DNA of 64,000 nt from Nocardia niigatensis NBRC 100131. Its GTDB lineage: Bacteria > Actinomycetota > Actinomycetes > Mycobacteriales > Mycobacteriaceae. The notes beneath the pieces are model-generated. The model had not been told where the DNA came from. It did no database searches and saw only the letters and a list, made by a program, of their open reading frames with translations. The stretch lies in contig NZ_BAGC01000043.1 in assembly GCF_000308655.1 (NCBI RefSeq), positions 682,001 through 746,000 on the forward strand, given 5' to 3'. Every line of letters starts with the position of its first letter. The stretch's first letter is position 1. The position numbers and the translations under genes are program-made. Positions 38,171-46,177 of this stretch are shown here, piece after piece.

Positions 38171-38842
38171 TCAGTTCGTGTACGGCGCAGGTCGGTCCGC
38201 CCGCACCGCGTACCCGCCGAGCGCGGGCTCGAGGGTGCCGAAGGCCGCGGCCACCCGGTCGCCCAGCGCCTCGGCGATGACGTCGTTCGACTCCCCCGCG
38301 ACCGTGCGGCGCAGCACCTCCTCGAACAGCGTCCGATGCACGCCGCCCAGTAGCGCGGCCGCGATCCGGGCCGTGAAATCATCGGCGGCGCAACCGGTTT
38401 CCGCAGCGAGAACCTCGGCCAGCCGCCGCTCCCGATCCTCGTGGAACTCCCGCAGCCGAGCCACCAGAGCGGGGCTGCCGGTGATCAGGGCGGCGAAGTC
38501 CGGCCCGGAGAATCCGGCGAGCACGGCATCCCGCTCGGCGACCGCCGCCAGATACACCCGCCACAGCGCCGCCAGCGCCGACTCACCCGCCTGCCGCTCC
38601 CGCACCGTGACCGCCGGACCGGCGACGAAGGCGTCGTGAATATCCAGCACCAGGTCTTCCTTGCGCGGGAAGTAGTTGGTCACCGTCATCTTGGCGACCT
38701 CGGCCGCCTCCGCGATCTCGGCGATCGTGACATTGTCGTACCCGCGGTCCAGGAACAGCCGGGTGGCGGTGTTCGAGATATTCTGGCGGGTCTGCAGCTT
38801 CTTGCGCTCGCGCAGGCCCAGGGGCGCGCCGGTGGACGTCAT
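38171..38842 (-). CDS. TetR-family transcriptional regulator
   Basis: A 223-residue TetR protein with N-terminal HTH (RQNISNTATRLFLDRGYDNVTIAEIAEAAEVAKMTVTNYFPRKEDL) and a helical ligand-binding domain. It precedes the MFS pump in the same direction, the usual repressor-pump arrangement. A perfect palindrome ATGAATTCAT overlaps its start codon, and the AT-rich 121 bases up to the divergent SDR gene hold the promoter. Confidence 0.9.
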   Translation of the reverse strand: MTSTGAPLGLRERKKLQTRQNISNTATRLFLDRGYDNVTIAEIAEAAEVAKMTVTNYFPRKEDLVLDIHDAFVAGPAVTVRERQAGESALAALWRVYLAAVAERDAVLAGFSGPDFAALITGSPALVARLREFHEDRERRLAEVLAAETGCAADDFTARIAAALLGGVHRTLFEEVLRRTVAGESNDVIAEALGDRVAAAFGTLEPALGGYAVRADRPAPYTN

Positions 38843-38850
38843 GAATTCAT
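38841..38850. promoter_or_regulatory. Short palindrome at tetR start
   Basis: ATGAATTCAT is a perfect 10-base palindrome that overlaps the TetR start codon (38840-38842). It could be part of a repressor site, but at this length chance is a real alternative. Confidence 0.25.
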
Positions 38851-38963
38851 TATCGTTCTCATTTTAGGACTGTCACAAGTTAGGCTGAGCCGGCGAGGGG
38901 TACCGTCGGAACTTACTCTGGAGTAAGGTCGCACGAAACGACTCGAACTGTGAGGTCAAAGCC

Positions 38964-39839
38964 ATGGCATGGAAGCCCAGCGAAATCCCGGACCAGACCG
39001 GGCGCACCTTCGTGATCACCGGCGCCAATGGCGGAATCGGCGAACAGACCACCAAGGTGCTCGCGAGCAAGGGCGCCACCGTCATCATGGCCTGCCGCAA
39101 TGCCGCCAAGGCCCAGGAGGTGGCCGACCGCATCGACGGTGATGTGCGGGTCGCGAGCCTCGACCTGGCCAGCCTCGACTCCGTGCGGCGATTCGCCGAG
39201 AGCCAGGGCGAATTCGACGTGCTGATCAACAACGCCGGCCTGATGAACATCCCGTTCTCGCGGACCCAGGACGGCTTCGAAACCCAGTGGGGCGTCAACC
39301 ATCTCGGCCACTTCGCGCTGACCGGGCTGCTGCTGGACCGGATCGGCGACCGGGTCGTCACCCTCGCCTCCATCGCCCACAAGCAGACCCCCAAGCTGTG
39401 GATCGACGACCTCAACTACGAGAACCGCCGCTACCAGCGCAATCTCGCCTACGCGCAGGCCAAGCTGTCGAACCTGATGTTCGCGCGCGAACTGCAGCGG
39501 CGGCTGACCGAGGCCGGTTCGGCCAAGCGCTCCTACGCGGTGCACCCCGGCGTCTCGGCGACCGACCTCTTCGCCCACACCGAAACCCTCCTCGACAAGG
39601 TCTCGAAGCCGTTCATCCGGATCGTGGGCCAGTCCCCGTTCCACGCGGCCTACTCCTCGCTGTTCGCCGCGACCGAGACCGACGCCGACCCGACCGTCTA
39701 CTGGGGTCCCACCCGCTGGTTCGGCAGCCAGGGCCCGGTCGAGGCCTCGCCGTCCAGCAAGATCTCGCAGGATCCCGAACTGCAGCGCCGGCTCTGGACC
39801 GAATCCGAGCGCCTGACCGGGGTCACCTACAAGTTCTGA
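38964..39839 (+). CDS. Short-chain dehydrogenase/reductase
   Basis: A 291-residue classical SDR, similar in layout to retinol-dehydrogenase-like proteins. The NAD(P) motif is TGANGGIG (about 18-25), the NNAG motif follows near residue 90, the catalytic Ser is in VVTLASIAHK, and the active-site Tyr/Lys are in AYAQAKLSN (YxxxK). The substrate is unknown. It starts on the plus strand opposite the TetR gene, so TetR may also influence it. Confidence 0.88.
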   Translation: MAWKPSEIPDQTGRTFVITGANGGIGEQTTKVLASKGATVIMACRNAAKAQEVADRIDGDVRVASLDLASLDSVRRFAESQGEFDVLINNAGLMNIPFSRTQDGFETQWGVNHLGHFALTGLLLDRIGDRVVTLASIAHKQTPKLWIDDLNYENRRYQRNLAYAQAKLSNLMFARELQRRLTEAGSAKRSYAVHPGVSATDLFAHTETLLDKVSKPFIRIVGQSPFHAAYSSLFAATETDADPTVYWGPTRWFGSQGPVEASPSSKISQDPELQRRLWTESERLTGVTYKF

Positions 39840-39900
39840 GCGTGCGCCGGGGCCCGTCGCAACGTCCGGTGCGGCGGGTCCCTGCTGTTACCCACCTCCT

Positions 39901-39917
39901 ACTACGCAGTGCGTAGT
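39901..39917. promoter_or_regulatory. Perfect 17-base palindrome upstream of lprD
   Basis: ACTACGCAGTGCGTAGT has perfect 8-base arms around a single base. It lies 61 bases after the SDR stop and 20 bases before the lprD start. With no T tract it looks more like a repressor operator than a terminator. Confidence 0.55.
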
Positions 39918-39937
39918 CCCCAGGTACCGTGGAGTGC

Positions 39938-40405
39938 GTGTCCGCTCCCCATCGCCGCCCGGCCCTGATCGTGTTCGTGGTCGTGGCGTTCGCGGCCTGC
40001 CTGGGGCTGGGCTACTGGCAGTGGACCCGGTTCGAGTCCGGTGGCGGCACCTATCAGAATCTCGGCTACGCCCTGCAATGGCCGCTGTTCGCGGGATTCG
40101 TGGTGTGGGCCTATGTCCGATTCGTTCGTCTGGAACAGGAGGCGGAGCAGGATGACGCTCCGGTGTCCGAGCCGGCCGTCGAATCGCTGCCGACCAGCGC
40201 CCCCGCCGCCCGCCCGCGGCGGCCGAAGTCCGCGCCGCCGCGCGAGATTCCGGCGGGACTGCTGCCGGAGCGTCCCCGGGCAGCGCGGGACGAGGACCCC
40301 GAGCTCGCCGAATACAACAGATACCTGGCCGATCTGCATGCCCGGGACATGGACGACAAGGTCCGTGGCGCCGGTCTGCACCACACCGAGAGGAGCGCCG
40401 GTTGA
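39938..40405 (+). CDS. lprD: LprD-like membrane protein (Rv1343c family)
   Basis: A 155-residue protein matching M. tuberculosis LprD in its first 60 residues: RRPALIVFVVVAFAACLGLGYWQWTRF, then TYQNLGYALQWPLFAGFVVWAYVRFVR. Two membrane helices are followed by a Pro/Arg-rich cytoplasmic tail ending in a conserved EYNRYLADLHARD. The cysteine in the first helix is the putative lipidation site, but the preceding FAA is a poor lipobox. The GTG at 39938 aligns with the start of LprD. It overlaps the DUF3817 gene (TTGA), as in mycobacteria. Function unknown. Confidence 0.83.
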   Translation: MSAPHRRPALIVFVVVAFAACLGLGYWQWTRFESGGGTYQNLGYALQWPLFAGFVVWAYVRFVRLEQEAEQDDAPVSEPAVESLPTSAPAARPRRPKSAPPREIPAGLLPERPRAARDEDPELAEYNRYLADLHARDMDDKVRGAGLHHTERSAG

Positions 40406-40818
40406 GCACCCGCGACAACTCCGCACCATCCCCCGTCGCCGGTGAGACCACGCTGGCGCCCCGCCCGCTCGGCGCCGCCGCGCCCGCCAAGATCCGTGGC
40501 GCGCTGATCCGATACCGCGCCCTCGCCTACATCACCGGTGTCTGGCTGCTGGTGCTGTGCGGCGAGATGGTCTACAAATACCTGATCCTCGACGACAGCA
40601 GCACCGCCCCGCACTGGCTGTTCTACATCGGCCAGGTGCACGGCATCTTCTACATGATCTACCTGGTCTTCACCATCGACCTCGGCATCAAGGCCCGCTG
40701 GAAGCCCGCCACCACGGCGCTGACCTGCATCGCGGGCACGATTCCCTTCCTGTCCTTCGTCTTCGAGCACTACCGCACCCGCGAGGTCAAGGCTCTCACC
40801 GCCTCTCCGGGACGCTGA
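40402..40818 (+). CDS. DUF3817 membrane protein (Rv1342c family)
   Basis: A 138-residue protein with three hydrophobic helices: AYITGVWLLVLCGEMVYKYL, then IGQVHGIFYMIYLVFTIDLG, then TTALTCIAGTIPFLSFVFEHY. This is the DUF3817 layout, of unknown function. The TTG start at 40402 overlaps the lprD stop and follows GAGAGGAG, giving translational coupling. Its last codons form the first unit of an 18-base tandem repeat. Confidence 0.87.
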   Translation: MSTRDNSAPSPVAGETTLAPRPLGAAAPAKIRGALIRYRALAYITGVWLLVLCGEMVYKYLILDDSSTAPHWLFYIGQVHGIFYMIYLVFTIDLGIKARWKPATTALTCIAGTIPFLSFVFEHYRTREVKALTASPGR

Positions 40819-40838
40819 ACCGCCTCTCCGGGACGCTG
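40800..40838. repeat. Two-copy 18-base direct repeat across the DUF3817 stop
   Basis: CGCCTCTCCGGGACGCTG occurs at 40800-40817 and again at 40821-40838, separated by AAC. The stop codon lies at the end of the first copy. A recent tandem duplication by slippage is the simplest reading. Confidence 0.6.
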
Positions 40839-40993
40839 GCGGGCGGCTCGGGAGCCGTCGGCCGTCGCGCACCCGTGCCGGCGGTCGGGTGCCATAACTA
40901 TCTTGGGCGTACCCGGTGAGTTACCCCGAACGGCACGAGATCAGTTGCCGGCCTCTCGATCGAGCTACGTCAACCGCCGGATACGAACGGCCG

Positions 40994-41028
40994 AAAGGGG
41001 TTCGGGGACCAGGTCCCCGAACCCCTTT
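40994..41028. terminator. Strong bidirectional terminator
   Basis: AAAGGGGTTCGGGGAC (40994-41009) pairs perfectly with GTCCCCGAACCCCTTT (41013-41028) around a three-base loop. The A and T ends serve as the tail in either direction. It separates DUF3817 from the convergent rdgB-rph operon. Confidence 0.9.
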
Positions 41029-41043
41029 CGCGTCTTTGGGAAT

Positions 41044-41648
41044 TCAGTTGCCGGCCAGCGCCGCCAGCGCCGGGAGGAGCTGACGCAGGGCGCGGCCGCG
41101 GTGCGAGGCGGCGTCCTTCTCGGCGGGGGTGAGCTGGGCGGAGGAGACGTCGCCGCCGTCCGGGAAGAACAGCGGATCGTAGCCGAAACCGCCGTCGCCC
41201 ACCGGCTTTCGGCCGATCACGCCCGGCCATTCGCCGCGCACGACCTCCTCGACGCCGTCGGCGACCAGGGCGCAGGCGGAGACGAAGCGGGCGCCGCGGC
41301 GCTCGTCGGGGACGTCGCCGAGCTGGGCCAGCAGCAGCGTGTTGTTGGCCCCGTCATTGCCGTGGGCGCCGGACCAGCGGGCCGAGAGCACGCCGGGCAT
41401 GCCGTTGAGGGCATCCACCTCTAGTCCGGAATCGTCTGCGACACAGGGCAATCCGGTAGCGGCGAAACCGTCGCGAGCCTTGGCGACGGCATTGCCCTCG
41501 AAGGTGGGGGCGGTCTCGGGGGCCTCGTCGTAGGGCGGCACGTCGTTCAGCCCGACGAGCTCGATGCCCTCGATACCGGCCTCATCCAGGATGCGGCGCA
41601 GCTCGTTCAGCTTCTTGGCATTGCGGCTGGCGACCAGGAGGCGGCGGG

Positions 41649-41652
<4 letters not shown>
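41044..41652 (-). CDS. rdgB: RdgB/HAM1 non-canonical purine NTP pyrophosphatase
   Basis: A 202-residue enzyme that hydrolyses dITP and XTP to monophosphates, preventing their use in nucleic acids. Motifs seen are LLVASRNAKKLNEL at the start, CVADDSGLEVDAL with the catalytic aspartates, and GGFGYDPLFF. Its ATG overlaps the rph stop (ATGA), the same pair order as Rv1340-Rv1341. Confidence 0.95.
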
Positions 41653-42419
<767 letters not shown>

Positions 42420-42616
42420 GCGCACAGCCTAGTAGCCCTGGCTGCGACGTTGTCGATGGACTCCCCGGCGCTCCGGAATCAGGCGGAACTGATTTCGTGG
42501 CGATCGGGGTAACTCCTCGGGTGCGTCCTGAATTCGGCACTCGACCGCCGGCACGGAGGTGCGACCGGCGACGGAAATCAGCCGCCCACCGAAGTCCCGG
42601 GGAGGCGGGGAGCGCC

Positions 42617-43381
42617 TCAGATATCGAAAACCTCGCCCGGCGACACCGCGTGCACGGGACCGCTGAAAACCGCCTTGGCTTCGGCGATGACGTCCTCGCG
42701 GGAGGTCCACGGCGGGATGTGGGTGAGCAGGAGTTCACCGACATCGGCCCGGGCGGCGATCAGGCCCGCCTCGTGACCCGAGAGGTGGATGCCGGGCGGG
42801 CGGTTGGCCGGGTCGTGAGTCCAGGAGGCCTCGGCGAGCAGAACGTCTGCGCCGCTGGCCAACTCGAAGACCTCGTCGCACAGGGCGGTGTCGCCGGTAT
42901 AGACGAGGGTGCGGCCCGCGGCGGTGGAGATGCGCAGGCCGTAGGACTCCGGCGGGTGGTACATGCGGCGGGCCTCGACGGTGTGGCCGGGGCCGAAGGC
43001 GGTGGGGACGTCCGCCTGCCAGACCCGCATGTCGATCACGTCGGACCAGTCGTCGGTCTCGCCGCCGATCTCCGCGGAGGCGTTGCCGATTCGCAGCGAG
43101 GTGTCGGTGGGGCCGTAGACGACGGCCTTCCCCGAGGGCGGATTCGGGTGGTAGCGACGCCACACCAGCAGGCCCGGCAAATCCAGGCAGTGATCGGCGT
43201 GCAGGTGGGTGAGGAAGATGTCGACCTCACCCGGATCCAGGTGGCGCTGCAGGGCGCCGAGCACCCCGGGACCGAAATCGATGACGGTCGGTGTCATATC
43301 CGGGCCGGTCAGCAGGTAACCCGACGCCGGGGAATCCGGGCCGGACACGCTGCCCGAGCACCCGAGGACGGTGAGGCGCAT
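42617..43381 (-). CDS. Metallo-beta-lactamase-fold phosphodiesterase (Rv1339 type)
   Basis: A 254-residue MBL-fold enzyme with the metal motif THLHADHCLDL, later metal ligands in YTGDTALCDE and a C-terminal LTHIPPW. It matches Rv1339, reported to degrade cyclic AMP and to be an atypical cyclic-nucleotide phosphodiesterase. It starts with RLTVLGCSGSVSGPDSPASG. The ATG at 43381 follows GGGGGA. In mycobacteria murI precedes it; here the upstream neighbour is the rhomboid gene, only 68 bases away. Confidence 0.86.
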   Translation of the reverse strand: MRLTVLGCSGSVSGPDSPASGYLLTGPDMTPTVIDFGPGVLGALQRHLDPGEVDIFLTHLHADHCLDLPGLLVWRRYHPNPPSGKAVVYGPTDTSLRIGNASAEIGGETDDWSDVIDMRVWQADVPTAFGPGHTVEARRMYHPPESYGLRISTAAGRTLVYTGDTALCDEVFELASGADVLLAEASWTHDPANRPPGIHLSGHEAGLIAARADVGELLLTHIPPWTSREDVIAEAKAVFSGPVHAVSPGEVFDI

Positions 43382-43449
43382 TCCCCCATGCTGCCACGCT
43401 GCATTCTCACTCAAGGAGGGATCCCCCAAATCGCCGACCGCGTCCAGCG

Positions 43450-44154
43450 TCACCCCTGCGACGCGAGACGGCCGGCGTCAGCCCCACGACGGTGACGACG
43501 TTCATTCCCAGAGAGTACCCATCCGGCAACCACTCCACCCATCGCCCCGAAAAGATGTCCTTGCCAAGAGATTTCCGGGTTGCCGGGCAGGACGCCCCAG
43601 AGAATCGAGCCGTAGAGCACGGCCACCACCACGCCGACCGCGATCTGCAACACATTTCGAGCGAACCAGCCCCAGCAGATCAGATATGTGAGCCAGCCGA
43701 ACACCAGCACCGAGGCGCCGACCGACACACTGTGCGGCGGCGCGGTGAACCATTGGCCCACGCCCGCGATCACCCAGATGATGGCCGTCGCCGTCAGCCC
43801 GCGCCCGATCCCGGTCAGCAGGGTGAGCAGCCCGAGCACGATCACCGGCAGCGTGTTCCCGAACAGATGCCCCCAATTGGCATGCAGCACAGGCGCGAAC
43901 AGAATGCCCAGCAGCCCCGACTCGCTGCGCGGCTTCACCCCCGCCTGATCGAGCTCGTTGTTCGTGACGCTGTTGATGCCCTCCACGACGTACAGCAACG
44001 TCGTGAAACCGAGGGTCAGCGCAATGGCTCGCTGCCACAGCAACTTCAGAGCGCCGTTTCCGCCCGGCCCGGCGGCCGGCTTCGCCGGCTGCCCCCGCAA
44101 TCGTGCGATCCGATCCGGATCGAACGACGCGCCCATGCCGCTCCCGCCGCTCAT
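43450..44154 (-). CDS. Rhomboid-family intramembrane serine protease (Rv1337 type)
   Basis: A 234-residue protein with six hydrophobic helices. The motif HANWGHLFGNTLP, a candidate active-site Ser in SVGASVLVFGWL and the His in WQGHLFGAMGG fit a rhomboid protease that cuts within membranes. The usual GxSG reads GASV here, so catalytic competence needs checking. GGAGGAG precedes the ATG. It sits between the cysteine-synthesis genes and the phosphodiesterase, as Rv1337 does, but without murI after it. Confidence 0.83.
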   Translation of the reverse strand: MSGGSGMGASFDPDRIARLRGQPAKPAAGPGGNGALKLLWQRAIALTLGFTTLLYVVEGINSVTNNELDQAGVKPRSESGLLGILFAPVLHANWGHLFGNTLPVIVLGLLTLLTGIGRGLTATAIIWVIAGVGQWFTAPPHSVSVGASVLVFGWLTYLICWGWFARNVLQIAVGVVVAVLYGSILWGVLPGNPEISWQGHLFGAMGGVVAGWVLSGNERRHRRGADAGRLASQG

Positions 44155-44290
44155 AGCAACTCCTCCTAGCCGCCCCTGCCCCGAGCGTACCGCCGCGATA
44201 TGCCCGGCCGCCTCGGGAAGATCCCCGAATCGCCGATCCTCCGGCGGCCGGGCCCCGCAGCCGGGCGCCCGGTCGAGGCCGCGAACGCGA

Positions 44291-44320
44291 CGCGCCCGCT
44301 GCGGCTTCGCAGCGGGCGCG
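44291..44320 (-). terminator. Hairpin after cysM
   Basis: CGCGCCCGCTGCG (44291-44303) pairs perfectly with CGCAGCGGGCGCG (44308-44320) around GCTT. It lies 16 bases past the cysM stop on the minus strand, ahead of the rhomboid gene, and probably ends the mec-cysO-cysM transcript. Confidence 0.8.
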
Positions 44321-44336
44321 GTCAGCGGTGCTCGGG

Positions 44337-45299
44337 TCAGGCCCAGAGCTGGCCGTCGAGCTTCTCCTCGGCCTCTTCGAGGGTGCCGTCGTAGGCGCCG
44401 GTGGACAGGTACTTCCAGCCGCCGTCGGCGACGACGAAGGCGATGTCGGCGCGGGTGCCCGCCCGCTGGGCCTTCTTGGCGATACCGAGGGCGGCGTGCA
44501 GGATGGCGCCGGTCGAGATGCCCGCGAAAATGCCCTCTTCGAGAACCAATTCGCGGGTGCGGCGGACGGCGTCGTAGGGGCCGACCGAGAAGCGGGAGGT
44601 CAGCACGGACTCGTCGTAGAGCTCGGGGACGAAACCCTCGTCGAGATTGCGCAACCCGTAGACCAGTTCGCCGTAGCGCGGCTCGGCGGCGACGATGTCG
44701 ATGCCCGGCACCTTCTCACGCAGGAAGCGGCCGGTGCCCATGAGCGTGCCGGTGGTGCCCAGACCCGCCACGAAATGCGTGATCTCGGGCAGGTCGGCCA
44801 GGATCTCCGGGCCGGTGGTCTCGTAGTGCGCCAGCGCGTTGGCCGGATTGCCGTACTGGTAGAGCATCACCCAGTCCGGATTCTCCGCAGCGATCTGCTT
44901 GGCCAGCGCCACAGCCTGATTGGAGCCGCCCGCGGCCGGCGAGTCGATGATCTCGGCGCCGAACATGGTGAGCAGCTGCCGCCGCTCCACCGAGGTGTTC
45001 TCCGGCATCACGCACACCAGGCGGTACCCCTTGAGCTTGGCCGCCATGGCCAGCGAGATGCCGGTATTGCCGCTGGTGGGTTCGAGAATCGTGCAGCCGG
45101 GCGTGAGCCGTCCGTCGGCCTCGGCCTGCTCGATCATGCGCAGCGCCGGGCGGTCCTTGATGGATCCGGTCGGGTTGCGGTCCTCGAGCTTGGCCCACAG
45201 CCGCACGTGCTCGTCACCCTCCCACCGCGGGGACAGGTTCTTCAGCCCGACCAGCGGGGTGTTGCCCAGTGTCGCGATCAGCGACTCGTAGCGTGCCAC
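44337..45299 (-). CDS. cysM: CysM, CysO-dependent cysteine synthase
   Basis: A 320-residue PLP enzyme. The PLP lysine is Lys48 in NPTGSIKDRPA, the substrate loop is EPTSGNTG, and the glycine loop is GLGTTGTLMG. In M. tuberculosis CysM uses O-phosphoserine and thiocarboxylated CysO, not sulphide, to make cysteine; the C-terminal tail DGQLWA is shared with that enzyme. The GTG start lies two bases after the cysO stop, so the pair is translationally coupled. Confidence 0.95.
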   Translation of the reverse strand: MARYESLIATLGNTPLVGLKNLSPRWEGDEHVRLWAKLEDRNPTGSIKDRPALRMIEQAEADGRLTPGCTILEPTSGNTGISLAMAAKLKGYRLVCVMPENTSVERRQLLTMFGAEIIDSPAAGGSNQAVALAKQIAAENPDWVMLYQYGNPANALAHYETTGPEILADLPEITHFVAGLGTTGTLMGTGRFLREKVPGIDIVAAEPRYGELVYGLRNLDEGFVPELYDESVLTSRFSVGPYDAVRRTRELVLEEGIFAGISTGAILHAALGIAKKAQRAGTRADIAFVVADGGWKYLSTGAYDGTLEEAEEKLDGQLWA

Positions 45300-45301
45300 G
45301 G

Positions 45302-45580
45302 CTAGCGCGCGCCGCCGGCGACCGCCGGAAGGATGGTGACGGTGCCGTCCGCGGGCACCTCGGCCTCGAGCCCGCCGTTGAAACGCACATCCTCGTCGTC
45401 GACGTAGATGTTGACGTAGCGGTTGAGCTTGCCGTCCTTGAGCAGCTTCGCCTCCAGACCCGGGTAGTTGGCCTCCAGGTCGGCGATGACGGCGGCCAGG
45501 CTCGCGCCCTGGGCCTGAACCCGCTTCTCGCCCTTGGTGATCGGGCGCATGATGGTCGGGATGGACACGGTGACCGGCAT
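45302..45580 (-). CDS. cysO: CysO sulphur-carrier protein (ThiS/MoaD fold) with C-terminal extension
   Basis: A 92-residue ubiquitin-like sulphur carrier. It follows mycobacterial CysO from VTVSIPTIMRPITKGEKRV to YVNIYVDDEDVRFNGGL and ILPAVAGG. Known CysO ends at Gly-Gly, whose carboxyl is converted to a thiocarboxylate. Here two codons for Ala-Arg follow before the stop TAG, so the protein ends GGAR. The extra dipeptide would have to be removed before activation; the JAMM protease gene mec is directly upstream. AAGGAG precedes the ATG at 45580. Confidence 0.94.
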   Translation of the reverse strand: MPVTVSIPTIMRPITKGEKRVQAQGASLAAVIADLEANYPGLEAKLLKDGKLNRYVNIYVDDEDVRFNGGLEAEVPADGTVTILPAVAGGAR

Positions 45581-45630
45581 GAGGGGGGACTCCTTGTGTT
45601 GTTCCGGCGGGCGGGGGCGGTGAAAGTCGT

Positions 45631-46062
45631 TCAGGCGTCGGCGGATTCGCTGCGGGCAGCGACGATCTCGACGGGTTCCTCGGTGACCTCGCCCTCGAGG
45701 ATCCGATAGCTGCGCAGGTCGTGCGTTTCCGGATCGCGGGTGGAGATCAGCACGTAGTGGGCGTTCGGCTCGGACGCGAAGGAGATGTCGGTGCGGCTCG
45801 GGTACGCCTCGGTGGCGGTGTGCGAGTGGTAGATGACCACCGGCTCCTCGTCCGCGGCCTCCATCTCCCGCCACAGCCGCAGCTGCTCCCCCGAGTCGAA
45901 CTCGTAGAAGGTGGGCGAGCGGGCGGCATTGATCATGGGAATGAACCGCTCGGGTCGATCGGAGCCCTCGGGGCCGGCGATGACACCGCAGGCCTCGTCG
46001 GGGTGGTCGGCGCGCGCGTGCGCGACCATCGCCTCCACGAGGTCGGCCCTGATCACCAGCAC
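45631..46062 (-). CDS. mec: Mec, JAMM-motif metalloprotease for CysO
   Basis: A 143-residue zinc protease that in M. tuberculosis cuts the CysO-cysteine adduct to release cysteine. The full JAMM set is visible: Glu23, His79-x-His81, Ser89 and Asp92 (YHSHTATEAYPSRTD). The GTG at 46062 follows GGAAGGA. Fifty bases separate it from cysO. In this genome it may also trim the two residues that follow the CysO Gly-Gly. Confidence 0.94.
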   Translation of the reverse strand: MLVIRADLVEAMVAHARADHPDEACGVIAGPEGSDRPERFIPMINAARSPTFYEFDSGEQLRLWREMEAADEEPVVIYHSHTATEAYPSRTDISFASEPNAHYVLISTRDPETHDLRSYRILEGEVTEEPVEIVAARSESADA

Positions 46063-46177
46063 AGTCGCATCCTTCCGCTCGACGGCCCCGGCCGGACGGC
46101 CGAAACGCTGTCGTCAACAGGTGAGACTAGGCGGCTATTCCCGATGCACCCGGTCACACCCCTGCGGCCGGACCCGG

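Noticed and set aside
38876..38894. Possible IdeR/DtxR iron box (GTTAGGCTGAGCC) between the TetR and SDR genes
   Set aside because: Only one half agrees with the usual TTAGGTTAGGCTAACCTAA; about 11 of 19 bases match, which is too weak.
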